Below, one piece after another: positions 36,619-46,426 of a stretch of DNA of 64,000 nt. Source of the stretch: Sphaerimonospora thailandensis. Lineage in GTDB: Bacteria > Actinomycetota > Actinomycetes > Streptosporangiales > Streptosporangiaceae. The notes below the pieces were generated by a model that was given only the letters and a program-made list of their open reading frames with translations, was not told where the DNA came from and ran no database searches. The position numbers and the translations under genes were made by a program. Location of the stretch: contig NZ_BOOG01000024.1 in NCBI RefSeq assembly GCF_016863115.1, positions 1 through 64,000 of the forward strand, in the 5' to 3' direction. Numbering within the stretch: position 1 is the stretch's first letter; every line of letters begins with the position of its first letter.

Positions 36619-37143
36619 ATGAGCCTTCACACGCTGTCCGTCCTGGTCGAGAACAAGCCGGGCGTGCTCGCGCGCGTGGCCGCGCTGTTCAGCCGCCGCG
36701 GTTTCAACATCGAATCGCTGGCCGTCGGGCCCACCGAGCACGACGACATCTCCCGCATGACGATCGTCGTCAACGTTGAGGCCCTGCCGCTCGAGCAGGT
36801 CACCAAGCAGCTCAACAAGCTGGTCAACGTCATCAAGATCGTGGAGCTCGACAGCGCCCAATCGGTGCAGCGCGAGCTGATGCTGCTCAAGGTCAGGACC
36901 GACGCCGAGAGCCGCTCCCACGTCCTGGAAGTGGTCAACCTCTTCCGGGCCCGGTGCGTCGACGTCGCCCCTGACGCGGTGACCATCGAGGTCACCGGCA
37001 CGAGTGACAAGCTGAAGGCGTTCGTCCGGGTCCTGGAGCCGTACGGCATCAAGGAGCTCGTGCAGTCGGGCATGGTGGCCATCGGCCGCGGTGCCCGTTC
37101 CATCACCGACCGCTCGCTCCGGGCGCTGGAGCGCAGCGCGTGA
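36619..37143 (+). CDS. ilvN: Acetolactate synthase regulatory subunit
   Basis: 174 aa from ATG 36619, after GGAGGGG. Small subunit that activates IlvB and confers valine feedback. Two ACT-type domains: HTLSVLVENKPGVLARVAAL at the N-terminus and a second half from QRELMLLKVR. 40 bp downstream of ilvB. Confidence 0.95.
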   Translation: MSLHTLSVLVENKPGVLARVAALFSRRGFNIESLAVGPTEHDDISRMTIVVNVEALPLEQVTKQLNKLVNVIKIVELDSAQSVQRELMLLKVRTDAESRSHVLEVVNLFRARCVDVAPDAVTIEVTGTSDKLKAFVRVLEPYGIKELVQSGMVAIGRGARSITDRSLRALERSA

Positions 37144-38229
<1,086 letters not shown>

Positions 38230-38257
38230 CCGAGCTGATCGATTCGGTCTGACGCGT

Positions 38258-38293
38258 GAGAGCGGCGTCGCCCTTCCGGGCGGCGCCGCTCTC
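38258..38293. terminator. Terminator between ilvC and the FHA gene
   Basis: GAGAGCGGCGTCGCCC-TTCC-GGGCGGCGCCGCTCTC, 16-bp stem with one mismatch. It is placed to stop both converging genes. Confidence 0.75.
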
Positions 38294-38305
38294 ATCGTCG
38301 TGCGC

Positions 38306-38839
38306 TCAGGCGGAAGCGGACACGAGGAACGCGGAGTCGCCGAACGCGATCTCGTCGCCCGCCCGTACCCGGGCCGGTCCGACCAGGCGCCAGCCGTTCA
38401 GCCGGGTGCCGTTCATCGAGCCGAGATCGACCAGCAGCCACGAGCCGTCGTCACGGCGCAGTTCGGCATGCACCCGGGAGACCGTGAGATCCGCCAGCAC
38501 CAGGTCGCAGGCGGGCCCGCGGCCCACCACGTACCGAGCACGGTCGTCGGTGGGCAGCGCCAGCTTGGGCAGGCGAGGACGCCGCCAGGCGGACTCGACC
38601 CGATGGCTGAGATCCGACACAGCGGCCACGGCCTCCGTGATCCGCCTACGCCAACGCCCGCGCTGCGGGAGGTCCGCGACCAGCTCATCGAGCTCACCGC
38701 GGCTCTGTGCGCGCAGCGCCATGTCGACGCGGCCGATGAAGGTGTCCATGGACAGACGGCCTTCGGCGGCACGGCTGCGGAGCTCGTCGAGGGCGCGGTC
38801 GCGGTCCCCGTCCGAGGCGCGAACCGGGGGAGAGCTCAT
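38306..38839 (-). CDS. DUF1707-FHA domain protein
   Basis: 177 aa from ATG 38839. The N-terminus (VRASDGDRDRALDELRSRAAEG) is a DUF1707 domain, common in actinobacteria. The C-terminus is an FHA domain that should bind phosphothreonine: YVVGRGPACDLVLADLTVSRVHAEL…GSMNGTRLNG, with the conserved R, S, H and N. Likely reader in Ser/Thr kinase signalling; the partner is unknown. No strong ribosome site precedes the ATG. Confidence 0.85.
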   Translation of the reverse strand: MSSPPVRASDGDRDRALDELRSRAAEGRLSMDTFIGRVDMALRAQSRGELDELVADLPQRGRWRRRITEAVAAVSDLSHRVESAWRRPRLPKLALPTDDRARYVVGRGPACDLVLADLTVSRVHAELRRDDGSWLLVDLGSMNGTRLNGWRLVGPARVRAGDEIAFGDSAFLVSASA

Positions 38840-38935
38840 GACTGGAGTATCCGACTTGGCCGGGCGCAGTGTCCAGAAGACCTTCGCATTCCACCTCATT
38901 CCAGCGCCCAGACTTCACAACCATCGTGAGCGTGT

Positions 38936-38972
38936 CCCCCCGTGCCCACCCCCGCCCGCCACGGCTGGGGGG
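38936..38972 (-). terminator. GC-rich hairpin after the CAP gene
   Basis: CCCCCC-CACGG type arms (GGGGGG/CCCCCC and CCGTG/CACGG) separated by 15 nt, directly after the minus-strand stop. No T-run. Confidence 0.4.
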
Positions 38973-39908
38973 CTAGTGTTTGCCGAAATCCTGGGTCCAG
39001 TACGGGCCGCCGGCCTTGACGTAGCCGACGCCGATGTCCGTGTAGCTGCAGTTGAGCATGTTGGTGCGGTGGCCGGAGCTGTTCATCCAGCCCTGGACCA
39101 CCGCTTCCGGGGTCTGGTAGCCCTTGGCGATGTTCTCGGCGATCGCGGTGTAGGAGTACCCCGTCGCCCTGATGCGATCGGCGAAGGAACGGCCGTCCTG
39201 AGAGGTGTGGCTGAAGTAGTTCTTGGCGGACATGTCGGCCGAGTGGCCGTAGGCCGCCGTGTGCAGTTTGGCGTCGTGCGTCAGCGGTCCGCAGCCGACC
39301 TTGGCCCGCTCGACGTTGGTGAGGCGCACCACCTCGTTCTCGAGATCGGTGCCCACGACACCCGGCCCTGTCGCCGGACCGCTGCCCGTGGAGCCGCCGT
39401 TGGTGGTGCCCCCGTTCTGGGCGCCGCCTGTCGAACCGCTGCCTGTCGAACCGCCGCCTGTCGAACCGCTGCCCGCCGGTCCGCCGCTCGTGGAGTCGCT
39501 GCCCGTCGAGGCCCCGCCGTTCCCGTTGGGCGGCGTCGAGGCGCAGTTCACCCGGGTGGCCCTCGACCGTGACGTGTTGCCGCGGTAGTCGGTGACGGTC
39601 GTGTAGAACACGCCGTTCGCACAGCGCACGGTAAGCGTGAGGCGCCCGCTCTCGGTGACCTTGGCTCCGCTCTTCACCGCACGGTCCGGGCCTGTCACGG
39701 CCTTCCAGAGCCGGACCCGGACCTTCGCCGGGCCGGTGCATCCGATCCGGTAACCGGCGGCGCTGATCTTTCCGCTCTCCGTGACGTACGGCTTGGCGGC
39801 GGCGACCCGGCAGCCGAGATGCTCGGTCGTCGCCTGGGCGGCGCTGACCGGCAGGCTGATCACCGTGAGGCTGCCGAGGCACAGGGCCGCTCCGAGCGCT
39901 CTGTTCAC
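38973..39908 (-). CDS. Secreted CAP (SCP/PR1) domain protein
   Basis: 311 aa from GTG 39908, with GGAGGAAAGA upstream; longer frames lack a start signal. Signal peptide (ALGAALCLGSLTVISLPVSAAQA), a beta-type domain (about 35-135) with four cysteines, a Gly/Ser/Thr repeat linker (STGGGSTGSGSTGG) and a YkwD-type CAP domain: LTNVERAKVGCGPL, AAYGHSADMSAKNYFSHTS, IAENIAKGY and GWMNSSGHRTNMLN with the usual His/Glu residues. Extracellular; activity of bacterial CAP proteins is mostly unknown. A long leader (~150 nt) follows a candidate CATAAT -10 near 40063. Confidence 0.88.
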   Translation of the reverse strand: MNRALGAALCLGSLTVISLPVSAAQATTEHLGCRVAAAKPYVTESGKISAAGYRIGCTGPAKVRVRLWKAVTGPDRAVKSGAKVTESGRLTLTVRCANGVFYTTVTDYRGNTSRSRATRVNCASTPPNGNGGASTGSDSTSGGPAGSGSTGGGSTGSGSTGGAQNGGTTNGGSTGSGPATGPGVVGTDLENEVVRLTNVERAKVGCGPLTHDAKLHTAAYGHSADMSAKNYFSHTSQDGRSFADRIRATGYSYTAIAENIAKGYQTPEAVVQGWMNSSGHRTNMLNCSYTDIGVGYVKAGGPYWTQDFGKH

Positions 39909-40169
39909 GATCTTTCCTCCAGTTGAGGGGACAGGTCGGGTCGCGGGATCTCGCCGACTGCTGCGGGTGCTCCTCGTGGCGAGACCTGCGCGACACTCCC
40001 TGAGCCGCGCCCTCATCAGGACAAGGTCCGAGGTACGCGGCCCGAAGGCTGGTTGGAAACCGCATTATGGTGTCCTCAACCTCTATTGTCCGAAAAAATC
40101 ACAAAAGTCACGAAAATACCTACGTTCCAATGTCTCCCTGCAAGCACTCCAGCACCGTCCGTAGCGGTG

Positions 40170-41573
40170 TCAGGCGGTGGTGCCCTCGGCTTCGGACGTG
40201 TCGCCGGGCGCCGTACCGCCGGAGGCCGTGTCGTCGTCGGCCAGGGCCGCGAGCCGGTCGGCGGTGAGGTCGTATCTCAGCGTCATCAGCACCGCGGCCA
40301 GCGACATGAGGGCGGGCACGAGGGTCACGCCGAGGATGACCGCCGTGTGCGCGCTGTCCGGCTGCGCCACCGGGTTCTCCGGATTCGAGGAGATGAAGCC
40401 GCCTGTGGCGAGCACCGCGCCGTAGACGGTGGCGCCCAAGGCGGACACGGCGTTCTCGACGGCCGTCCACAGTCCGGTGAAGACGCCTCCGCGGCGCTCG
40501 CCGCTCACCGTGCTGTCGTGGGCGATCACGTCGGCGAGCATGGAGAACTGCAGAAGTTGCAGGCCCGCGTATCCGAGCCCGATCGACACGACGGCGAGAT
40601 GGGCGTAGAGGGAGCCGAGTATGGGGGTGGCGATGAGCAGCGAAGCGCCGACCAGGAACAGCGACCCGGCCAGGATCATCGCGCCGCGCTTGTCGAGCCT
40701 GCGGGCCAGCCGCACCCACAGTGGCATGGTGACCAGCATCGGCCCGACGAGCGCGGCGAAGAGCGTGCTCGTGGCGCCGGTGTCGCGCAGGACGTAGGCC
40801 GCGAAATAGGGGGCTCCGGCGAGCATGACCCCCGCGGCGAGGTTCTGGGCCGAGCTGAGGCCGAGCAGCCACAGGAACGGTCTGCTCGTCCTGACGGCGG
40901 CGAGCTGGGACCGGAGGGTGCCGTCCGATCGCTGCCGCCCGATGAACGGGGCGCGAGCCGTACCCAGGAACGACCCGATCATCGCGGCGAGCAGGATCGC
41001 CGCGAAGGTGATGCCCATCAGGCGATAGCCGTCGGCCGAGTCCCCGGCGAGCATCGGCGCGACGACTCCGCTGAGCGCCACCGAGACCGCGACGAAGATC
41101 ATCCGCCACTGCAGCAGGGAGGTCCGTTCGTGGTAGTCGCCCGTCATCTCGGCCGGCATCGCCTTGTACGGAACCTCGTACAGGGCGTATCCGGTGGAGG
41201 CGAACAGGAACGCGACACCCACGAAGACCGCGGCGGGGACGCCGGTGAGCGGCGGCCCGCTGAACATCGCGGCGAAGGACACCGGGAGCACGGCGGCCCC
41301 GGCCAGCAGCCAGGGCCGGCGCGGCCCCCAGCGTGAGGAGGTGCGGTCCGACCAGCGGCCGACCAGGGGGTTGACGAGGAGGTCCCACGCCTTCGGCAGG
41401 AACAGGACGAGGCCGGCGAGCACGGCGGGCACCGCCAGCACGTTCGTCATGTAGTACAGCAGGAGGAGGCCGGGGACGGCCGTGAAGTTGGCCGTGCAGA
41501 ACGAGCCGACCGCATAACCGAGGCGTACACCATGGGAGACGGTCGCGGGGGGCGTCGCCGCCGAGGAGGCCAT
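40170..41573 (-). CDS. MFS/GPH-type transporter
   Basis: 467 aa from ATG 41573; TTG 41594 is an upstream alternative. Twelve predicted membrane helices. The N-terminal LGYAVGSFCTANFTAVPGLLLLYYMTNVL and the loop PLVGRWSDRTSSRWGPRRPWLL match the glycoside-pentoside-hexuronide:cation symporter branch of MFS, which moves sugars with H+ or Na+. Substrate unknown; it stands alone with no sugar genes adjacent. Confidence 0.85.
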   Translation of the reverse strand: MASSAATPPATVSHGVRLGYAVGSFCTANFTAVPGLLLLYYMTNVLAVPAVLAGLVLFLPKAWDLLVNPLVGRWSDRTSSRWGPRRPWLLAGAAVLPVSFAAMFSGPPLTGVPAAVFVGVAFLFASTGYALYEVPYKAMPAEMTGDYHERTSLLQWRMIFVAVSVALSGVVAPMLAGDSADGYRLMGITFAAILLAAMIGSFLGTARAPFIGRQRSDGTLRSQLAAVRTSRPFLWLLGLSSAQNLAAGVMLAGAPYFAAYVLRDTGATSTLFAALVGPMLVTMPLWVRLARRLDKRGAMILAGSLFLVGASLLIATPILGSLYAHLAVVSIGLGYAGLQLLQFSMLADVIAHDSTVSGERRGGVFTGLWTAVENAVSALGATVYGAVLATGGFISSNPENPVAQPDSAHTAVILGVTLVPALMSLAAVLMTLRYDLTADRLAALADDDTASGGTAPGDTSEAEGTTA

Positions 41574-41771
41574 GCCGACATTCAAGCCGAGCAAGCGTTC
41601 GGGTGGAAGGTCCGCATCCGAGATTTCGGTCCGACCGTGTCAGTGCGCGCGTTCCCGGCGGAACCGGGCAGGCTCACGCCGACGACCCGGCCCGTCGGGC
41701 GCCCGCACGGGAGCTGAGCGGGGCCACGGCCGAGGACCGCCGGCTCTCCTCCCCGCTCAGCTCTCCAGGCG

Positions 41772-42710
41772 TCAGCCCCTGGCGTCCGGGCAGACCACGT
41801 GGGCGCCGATCTCGATCATCCGGCGTTCCGTGTGCGCGTCCGTGATCCGGGCCATGAGCACCGGAGCCCCGCTGGCCGCGAGCTGTGGCAGCCGGGCGCG
41901 GACCCGGCGGTGCACGTCCCGGACGATGTCCTCGCCCGTCGCCGTGTGCACCTTGACGAGCAGCATGAGCCCCCAGGACCCGGAGACCGTCCGGGCTTCG
42001 GAGATCCATACGTGGTGCACATGGGGGTAGTCGCGCAGCAGTTCGGAGACCGCCACCCGGAGCGCGGGCAGGATCGGATGGCTCGTCCGGCGATAGCCGG
42101 GGTCGACGACCTGCATGGCACCGGACAGGTGCTGGCGGGGCGCCGGGATCCGGGCGGGTGGGACGGAGCCGGGAGCGGCCGACACCCGTTCCGGGGCGGG
42201 CACGGGTGGAGCGGCCAGGGGAGGAATCGACGGCGGGCTGCCGGAGGCCGCCGGGGGAGCCGCGTGTGCCACCTGCGAGCGGGTCACCGTCGCCATGGCG
42301 CCGGTGGCGTACGCCGCAGGGGTGGCGGCCGAGCGCATCGCCGACACCGCCGGCGTGGGACCGGTCCGGCTTGATTGGAGGTGACGCCGCAGGTCGTCGA
42401 TGGGTACGGCTGCCGCCGCCGGACCCGCCGCGTCGATGACGATCTCCCGGACACCCGTGACCTGCTGGATGTCGAGGATGGTGTCGGCGTCGCAGGCCGA
42501 CAACGAGTGGCTGCCGCGGTGCCGGGCGTAGGTCGCCGGCGCCGTGTAGCCGAGCAGCACGCGATCACCGCTCTGCGTCGTGCCGAGCACCACGGAGCGG
42601 TCGGGGCGGACGGCCACCAGGATGCCCCGCTCGGCTAGGGCTGACAGCAACTGCTGGGGGCTGCCGTGCCGTGCGAGAACGTCACCCAGGGAGGGGTTCC
42701 CGATGCTCAT
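41772..42710 (-). CDS. SseB-like protein
   Basis: 312 aa from ATG 42710. The N-terminal half (LLSALAERGILVAVRPDRSVVLG…GDRVLLGYTAPATYARH) resembles the SseB N-terminal domain. A Pro/Ala-rich linker joins a C-terminal domain (DPGYRRTSHPILPALRVAVSELLRDYP, then VHHVWISEARTVSGSWGLML) like the SseB C-terminal 'enhanced serine sensitivity' part. The linker is unusually long. No Shine-Dalgarno is seen; a TATTGT element about 8 nt upstream suggests a leaderless message. It is divergent from serA, which is interesting because SseB is linked to serine tolerance in E. coli. Confidence 0.65.
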   Translation of the reverse strand: MSIGNPSLGDVLARHGSPQQLLSALAERGILVAVRPDRSVVLGTTQSGDRVLLGYTAPATYARHRGSHSLSACDADTILDIQQVTGVREIVIDAAGPAAAAVPIDDLRRHLQSSRTGPTPAVSAMRSAATPAAYATGAMATVTRSQVAHAAPPAASGSPPSIPPLAAPPVPAPERVSAAPGSVPPARIPAPRQHLSGAMQVVDPGYRRTSHPILPALRVAVSELLRDYPHVHHVWISEARTVSGSWGLMLLVKVHTATGEDIVRDVHRRVRARLPQLAASGAPVLMARITDAHTERRMIEIGAHVVCPDARG

Positions 42711-43061
42711 AGGCCGAACAATAGGGGGTGAACCATAGCGAATCAGGCTAATCCCGAAGATGGGTGCGATCAATACCGAGATGGCGGGCCGCACGAATAG
42801 GACCGGTCCAAACTGGGTACGGCAACGGCTCAGGCCATCACACACGGCGGCCATGCGACTTCCTCGCGTCATAGGGGGCGGCCTGGCCCGCACTGCCGGC
42901 CCGTCGGTCCCGCATCGCCGGCCCCGCCCGGCCGGCTCCCGGGCGGCCGACATGGGCGCCGTCTCGGATGGCGGATCGCTCGTGAGAGCTTTCACAAGCC
43001 CGGATACACTCGACGACTGTCCGTGCTGTCGCACTTCTCGAACTTTTCGAAGGACTCACCA
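42711..43061. promoter_or_regulatory. Divergent region between the SseB-like gene and serA
   Basis: Without genes. GTCTCG-GATGG-CGGATC at 42961-42977 is a degenerate form of the branched-chain operator (left arm intact, 12 bases identical to the ilvB site). TACACT near 43004 is a possible -10 for serA. Confidence 0.4.
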
Positions 43062-44651
43062 GTGAACAAGCCCGTCGTTCTTGTCGCAGAGGAGCTTTCC
43101 GACGCGGGTCTCGCCGTGCTCGGCGCGGACTTCGAGGTCCGTCACACCGACGGAGCAGACCGCTCGCAGTTCCTGCCGGCTCTCGCCGACGTGGACGCCC
43201 TGATCGTCCGCAGCGCCACCCAGGTGGACGCCGAGGCCATCGCGAACGCGCCCAAGCTGCGCGTCGTCGCCCGCGCGGGCGTCGGACTCGACAACGTCGA
43301 CGTCGAGGCGGCCACCAAGGCCGGTGTCATGGTCGTGAACGCGCCGACCTCCAACATCACCAGCGCGGCCGAGCACACCGTCGCGCTCATCCTCGCCGGC
43401 GCACGCAACGTGGCCCAGGCGCACACCGCGCTCAAGGGCGGCGAGTGGAAGCGGTCCAAGTACACCGGCGTCGAGCTCGACGGCAAGGTCGTCGGCATCC
43501 TGGGCCTCGGCAAGATCGGTCAACTCGTCGCCCAGCGCCTGCAGCCGTTCGGCGTCGAGCTCGTCGCATACGACCCCTACCTTCAGCCGGCCCGGGCCGC
43601 GCAGATGGGCGTCCGGCTGCTCTCGCTGGAGGAGGTCCTGACGCAGGCCGACTTCCTCACGGTCCACCTGCCCAAGTCGAAGGAGACGATCGGGCTGATC
43701 GGCGACCGCGAGCTGCATCTGGTCAAGCCGACCGTCCGCCTGGTCAACGTCGCCCGCGGCGGGATCATCGACGAGAACGCGCTCTACTCCGCACTCAAGG
43801 AGGGCCGGGTGGCCGGGGCCGCGATCGACGTGTTCGCCAAGGAGCCGTGCACCGACAGCCCGCTGTTCGAGTTCGACCAGGTCGTCGCCACCCCGCACCT
43901 CGGAGCCTCCACCCACGAGGCCCAGGAGAAGGCCGGCACCCAGGTCGCCCGCAGCGTCAAGCTCGCGCTCGCCGGCGAGTTCGTGCCCGACGCGGTGAAC
44001 GTCCAGGGCGGCGCGGTCGCCGAGGACGTCAAGCCGGGCCTGCCGCTCACCGAGAAGCTCGGGCGCATCTTCACCGCGCTCGCCGGCGAGGTGGCCACCC
44101 GGCTCGATGTCGAGATCCGCGGTGAGATCGCCTCCCAGGACGTGCGCGTGCTGGAGCTCGCCGCGCTCAAGGGGGTCTTCACCGACGTGGTCGAGGACGC
44201 GGTGACGTACGTCAACGCCCCGCTGCTCGCCCAGGACCGCGGCACCGTGGTCGAGCTGGTCACCAGCTCCGAGAGCCCCGACTGGCGCAACGTCGTCACC
44301 GTGCGCGGGGTGCTGGCCGACGGCCGTACGGTCTCGGTCTCGGGCACGCTGTCCGGCCCCCGGCAGGTCACGAAGATCGTCGAGGTCAACGGCTTCGCCA
44401 TGGAGATCGAGCCGACCGATCACCTCGCGTTCTTCACGTACGCGGACCGGCCCGGCATCGTCGGCACCGTCGGCCGGCTGCTCGGCGAGCACGGGACCAA
44501 CATCGCCTCCATGCAGGTCTCCCGCGACGTCAAGGGCGGCAAGGCCCTGATCGCGCTCACCGTCGACTCGGCGATCCCGGCCGACGTCGTCGAGCAGATC
44601 GCCGGTGAGATCGGCGCCGACGGCGGCCGCACGGTGAACCTCGAGGACTGA
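43062..44651 (+). CDS. serA: D-3-phosphoglycerate dehydrogenase
   Basis: 529 aa from GTG 43062 (GAAGGA upstream). First enzyme of serine synthesis. Catalytic domains with GILGLGKIGQLVAQRL, VNVARGGIIDENAL and ATPHLGASTHEAQ, then the ASB domain and a C-terminal ACT domain (DRPGIVGTVGRLLGEHGTNIASMQV). This is the long actinobacterial form, inhibited by serine. An in-frame extension upstream to 43023 is Ser-rich but lacks a start signal. Confidence 0.95.
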   Translation: MNKPVVLVAEELSDAGLAVLGADFEVRHTDGADRSQFLPALADVDALIVRSATQVDAEAIANAPKLRVVARAGVGLDNVDVEAATKAGVMVVNAPTSNITSAAEHTVALILAGARNVAQAHTALKGGEWKRSKYTGVELDGKVVGILGLGKIGQLVAQRLQPFGVELVAYDPYLQPARAAQMGVRLLSLEEVLTQADFLTVHLPKSKETIGLIGDRELHLVKPTVRLVNVARGGIIDENALYSALKEGRVAGAAIDVFAKEPCTDSPLFEFDQVVATPHLGASTHEAQEKAGTQVARSVKLALAGEFVPDAVNVQGGAVAEDVKPGLPLTEKLGRIFTALAGEVATRLDVEIRGEIASQDVRVLELAALKGVFTDVVEDAVTYVNAPLLAQDRGTVVELVTSSESPDWRNVVTVRGVLADGRTVSVSGTLSGPRQVTKIVEVNGFAMEIEPTDHLAFFTYADRPGIVGTVGRLLGEHGTNIASMQVSRDVKGGKALIALTVDSAIPADVVEQIAGEIGADGGRTVNLED

Positions 44652-44731
44652 GCGGAAGCTCGGGGACTCGAGCGGAACATCGAGGACTGAGCGGGACCTC
44701 GGAGACTGTCCCGGGTCGCCCTCGTCTCCTG

Positions 44732-44772
44732 AGCCCGTACGGCGGTGCCCCCGCCGTACGGGCTTCTTGTTG
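44732..44772 (+). terminator. serA terminator
   Basis: AGCCCGTACGGCGG-TGCCC-CCGCCGTACGGGCT, a perfect 14-bp stem followed by TCTTGTTGT. Confidence 0.8.
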
Positions 44773-44788
44773 TCTCACATAATGAGAT
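44772..44788. promoter_or_regulatory. Putative NdgR-type operator upstream of leuB
   Basis: GTCTCA-CATAA-TGAGAT, 41 bp before the leader peptide at 44830. A -10-like GATAAC follows at 44814-44819. Confidence 0.6.
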
Positions 44789-44829
44789 ACTAGGTCGTCC
44801 TACAAGATTCTGCGATAACCTGAAACGGT

Positions 44830-44877
44830 ATGACGCGCCAGGTATCCGTACTCATTACCTGCCGCGGCGGGGCCTGA
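44830..44877 (+). CDS. Candidate leuB leader peptide
   Basis: MTRQVSVLITCRGGA, 15 codons with Val, Val, Leu and Ile. Its 3' codons CCGCGGCGGG (44862-44871) pair exactly with CCCGCCGCGG at 44892-44901, as in the ilvB and cimA leaders. No clear T-rich terminator follows (only a 5-bp hairpin at 44906-44920), so attenuation here is less certain. Confidence 0.5.
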   Translation: MTRQVSVLITCRGGA

Positions 44878-45042
44878 TCAGGGTGGGCCGGCCCGCCGCG
44901 GTGTGCGGCGTTGTGCGCCGTCGGCCGTCGGCTTCTGTGACCGAGAGCGTGTGACCCACGCCGAGTCGGAGCCGACATTCCGGGATCCGCGACCCGGATC
45001 TGCTCTCCTTTCTCCCGTTCTTCTTCGCGAATGAGATCCACC

Positions 45043-45153
45043 ATGTACGAGATGTATCCCTGGAACCGTCCCGAGGACGCCGAAGACGAGGCCGCCGCCG
45101 CGCTGCAGATCGCGCTCGACCGTCGTGACAACGGCGGTCAGCCGGTCCGCTGA
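45043..45153 (+). CDS. Small conserved-type protein before leuB
   Basis: 36 aa, MYEMYPWNRPEDAEDEAAAA followed by LQIALDRRDNGGQPVR. Short proteins with MYEMYPW and ALDRRDNGG ends are familiar to me from actinobacterial genomes, often annotated as hypothetical, so this is probably a real gene. It is acidic then basic, without membrane or cysteine motifs. It lies 80 bp before leuB behind the leader region. Function unknown. Confidence 0.6.
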   Translation: MYEMYPWNRPEDAEDEAAAALQIALDRRDNGGQPVR

Positions 45154-45233
45154 GCTCGGCACGACCAATCAGCCGGAATGCCCGAATGGTGAGATCGGCG
45201 TTCGATCTCCGAGACACCCGGTAAGGTACTCCC

Positions 45234-46280
45234 ATGGAGTCGAGCAACATCCGTCTGGCCGTCATCCCTGGTGACGGGATCGGCGCCGAGGTCGTGGCCG
45301 AGGGGCTCAAGGTCCTCCACGCCGTCGGCGTCAAGGCCGAGACGACTGAATATGATCTCGGGGCGAAGCGCTATCACGCGACCGGAGAGACCCTCCCCGA
45401 TGCGGTGCTGGAGGAGCTTCGCGGCTATGACGCGATTCTGCTCGGCGCGGTCGGCGACCCCAGCGTCCCCCCGGGCGTCCTGGAGCGCGAGCTGCTGCTC
45501 AGGCTCCGTTTCGAGCTGGACCACTACGTGAACCTCCGCCCGGTCAAGCTGTTCCCCGGGGTGGCGACCCCGCTCGGCGAGGCCCGCCCCGAGGACATCG
45601 ACATGATCGTCGTCCGTGAGGGCACCGAGGGTCCGTACGCCGGAGCCGGCGGCGTGCTGCGCCGCGGCACGGCGCAGGAGATCGCCACGCAGGAGTCGCT
45701 GAACACCGCCTTCGGCGTGGAGCGTGTCGTGCGTTACGCGTTCGAGAAGGCTCAGGCCAGGCCCCGCCGCAAGCTCACGCTGGTCCACAAGACCAACGTG
45801 CTGACCTTCGCGGGCGACCTCTGGGCGCGTACGGTCGACCGGGTGAGCCAGGAGTTCCCCGACGTGGAGACCGATTACTGCCACATGGACGCGGCCTCGA
45901 TGTTCTTCATCACCCAGCCGCAGCGCTTCGACGTGATCGTCACCGACAACCTCTTCGGCGACATCCTCACCGATATCGGCGCGGCCATCGCCGGGGGCAT
46001 CGGCCTGGCCGCCAGTGGTAACGTCAACCCGGCCCGTACGGCGCCGTCGATGTTCGAGCCCGTGCACGGCAGCGCCCCCGACATCGCGGGCCAGGGCAAG
46101 GCCGACCCCACCGCCACCATCCTGTCCATCGCCATGCTCCTCGACCACATCGGGTCCGCCGAGGCCGCGGCCCGGGTCGAGCAGGCCGTCGCCGACGACC
46201 TGGTCGAACGGCAGGGAGCCTGGACGGCCAGGGCGACCCGTGAGATCGGCGACGACATCGCGGCACGAGTAGCGGGGTGA
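45234..46280 (+). CDS. leuB: 3-isopropylmalate dehydrogenase
   Basis: 348 aa from ATG 45234. NAD-dependent beta-decarboxylating dehydrogenase of leucine synthesis. [46 protein letters not shown] and [12 protein letters not shown]-type ([14 protein letters not shown]) motifs carry substrate, metal and NAD residues. [17 protein letters not shown] is the C-terminal signature. A terminator follows before ilvE, so the genes are separately transcribed. Confidence 0.95.
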   Translation: MESSNIRLAVIPGDGIGAEVVAEGLKVLHAVGVKAETTEYDLGAKRYHATGETLPDAVLEELRGYDAILLGAVGDPSVPPGVLERELLLRLRFELDHYVNLRPVKLFPGVATPLGEARPEDIDMIVVREGTEGPYAGAGGVLRRGTAQEIATQESLNTAFGVERVVRYAFEKAQARPRRKLTLVHKTNVLTFAGDLWARTVDRVSQEFPDVETDYCHMDAASMFFITQPQRFDVIVTDNLFGDILTDIGAAIAGGIGLAASGNVNPARTAPSMFEPVHGSAPDIAGQGKADPTATILSIAMLLDHIGSAEAAARVEQAVADDLVERQGAWTARATREIGDDIAARVAG

Positions 46281-46302
46281 TCCGGGCCGTCACCTGATCA
46301 AT

Positions 46303-46337
46303 GCGCATGGCGGCCCGCGGGGCGCCATGCGCTTTTT
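46303..46337 (+). terminator. leuB terminator
   Basis: GCGCATGGCG, 10-nt loop, CGCCATGCGC, then TTTTT: perfect 10-bp intrinsic terminator. Confidence 0.9.
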
Positions 46338-46426
46338 CATACCTGCCCAATGCCGTAGTTTTCCGTTAGACAGGTCGTCGCCGCACAATGAACCGTGACG
46401 ACGACGTCGAGAAAAGGATCTTCGCC

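Noticed and set aside
39909-40080. c-di-AMP (ydaO-type) riboswitch in the leader of the CAP gene
   Set aside because: Such switches precede cell-wall genes in actinobacteria, so I checked, but the conserved ydaO blocks are not present.
40170-41336. Long plus-strand frame opposite the MFS transporter
   Set aside because: It is rich in Arg, Gly, His and Glu, typical of antisense reading of a GC-rich membrane-protein gene.
43023-43061. Ser-rich in-frame extension of serA (MLSHFSNFSKDSP) as a serine leader
   Set aside because: It runs into serA without a stop codon and lacks a ribosome site, while GTG 43062 has one.
46338-46426. Attenuator or operator before ilvE
   Set aside because: Neither the 17-bp palindrome nor a branched-chain codon run is visible.
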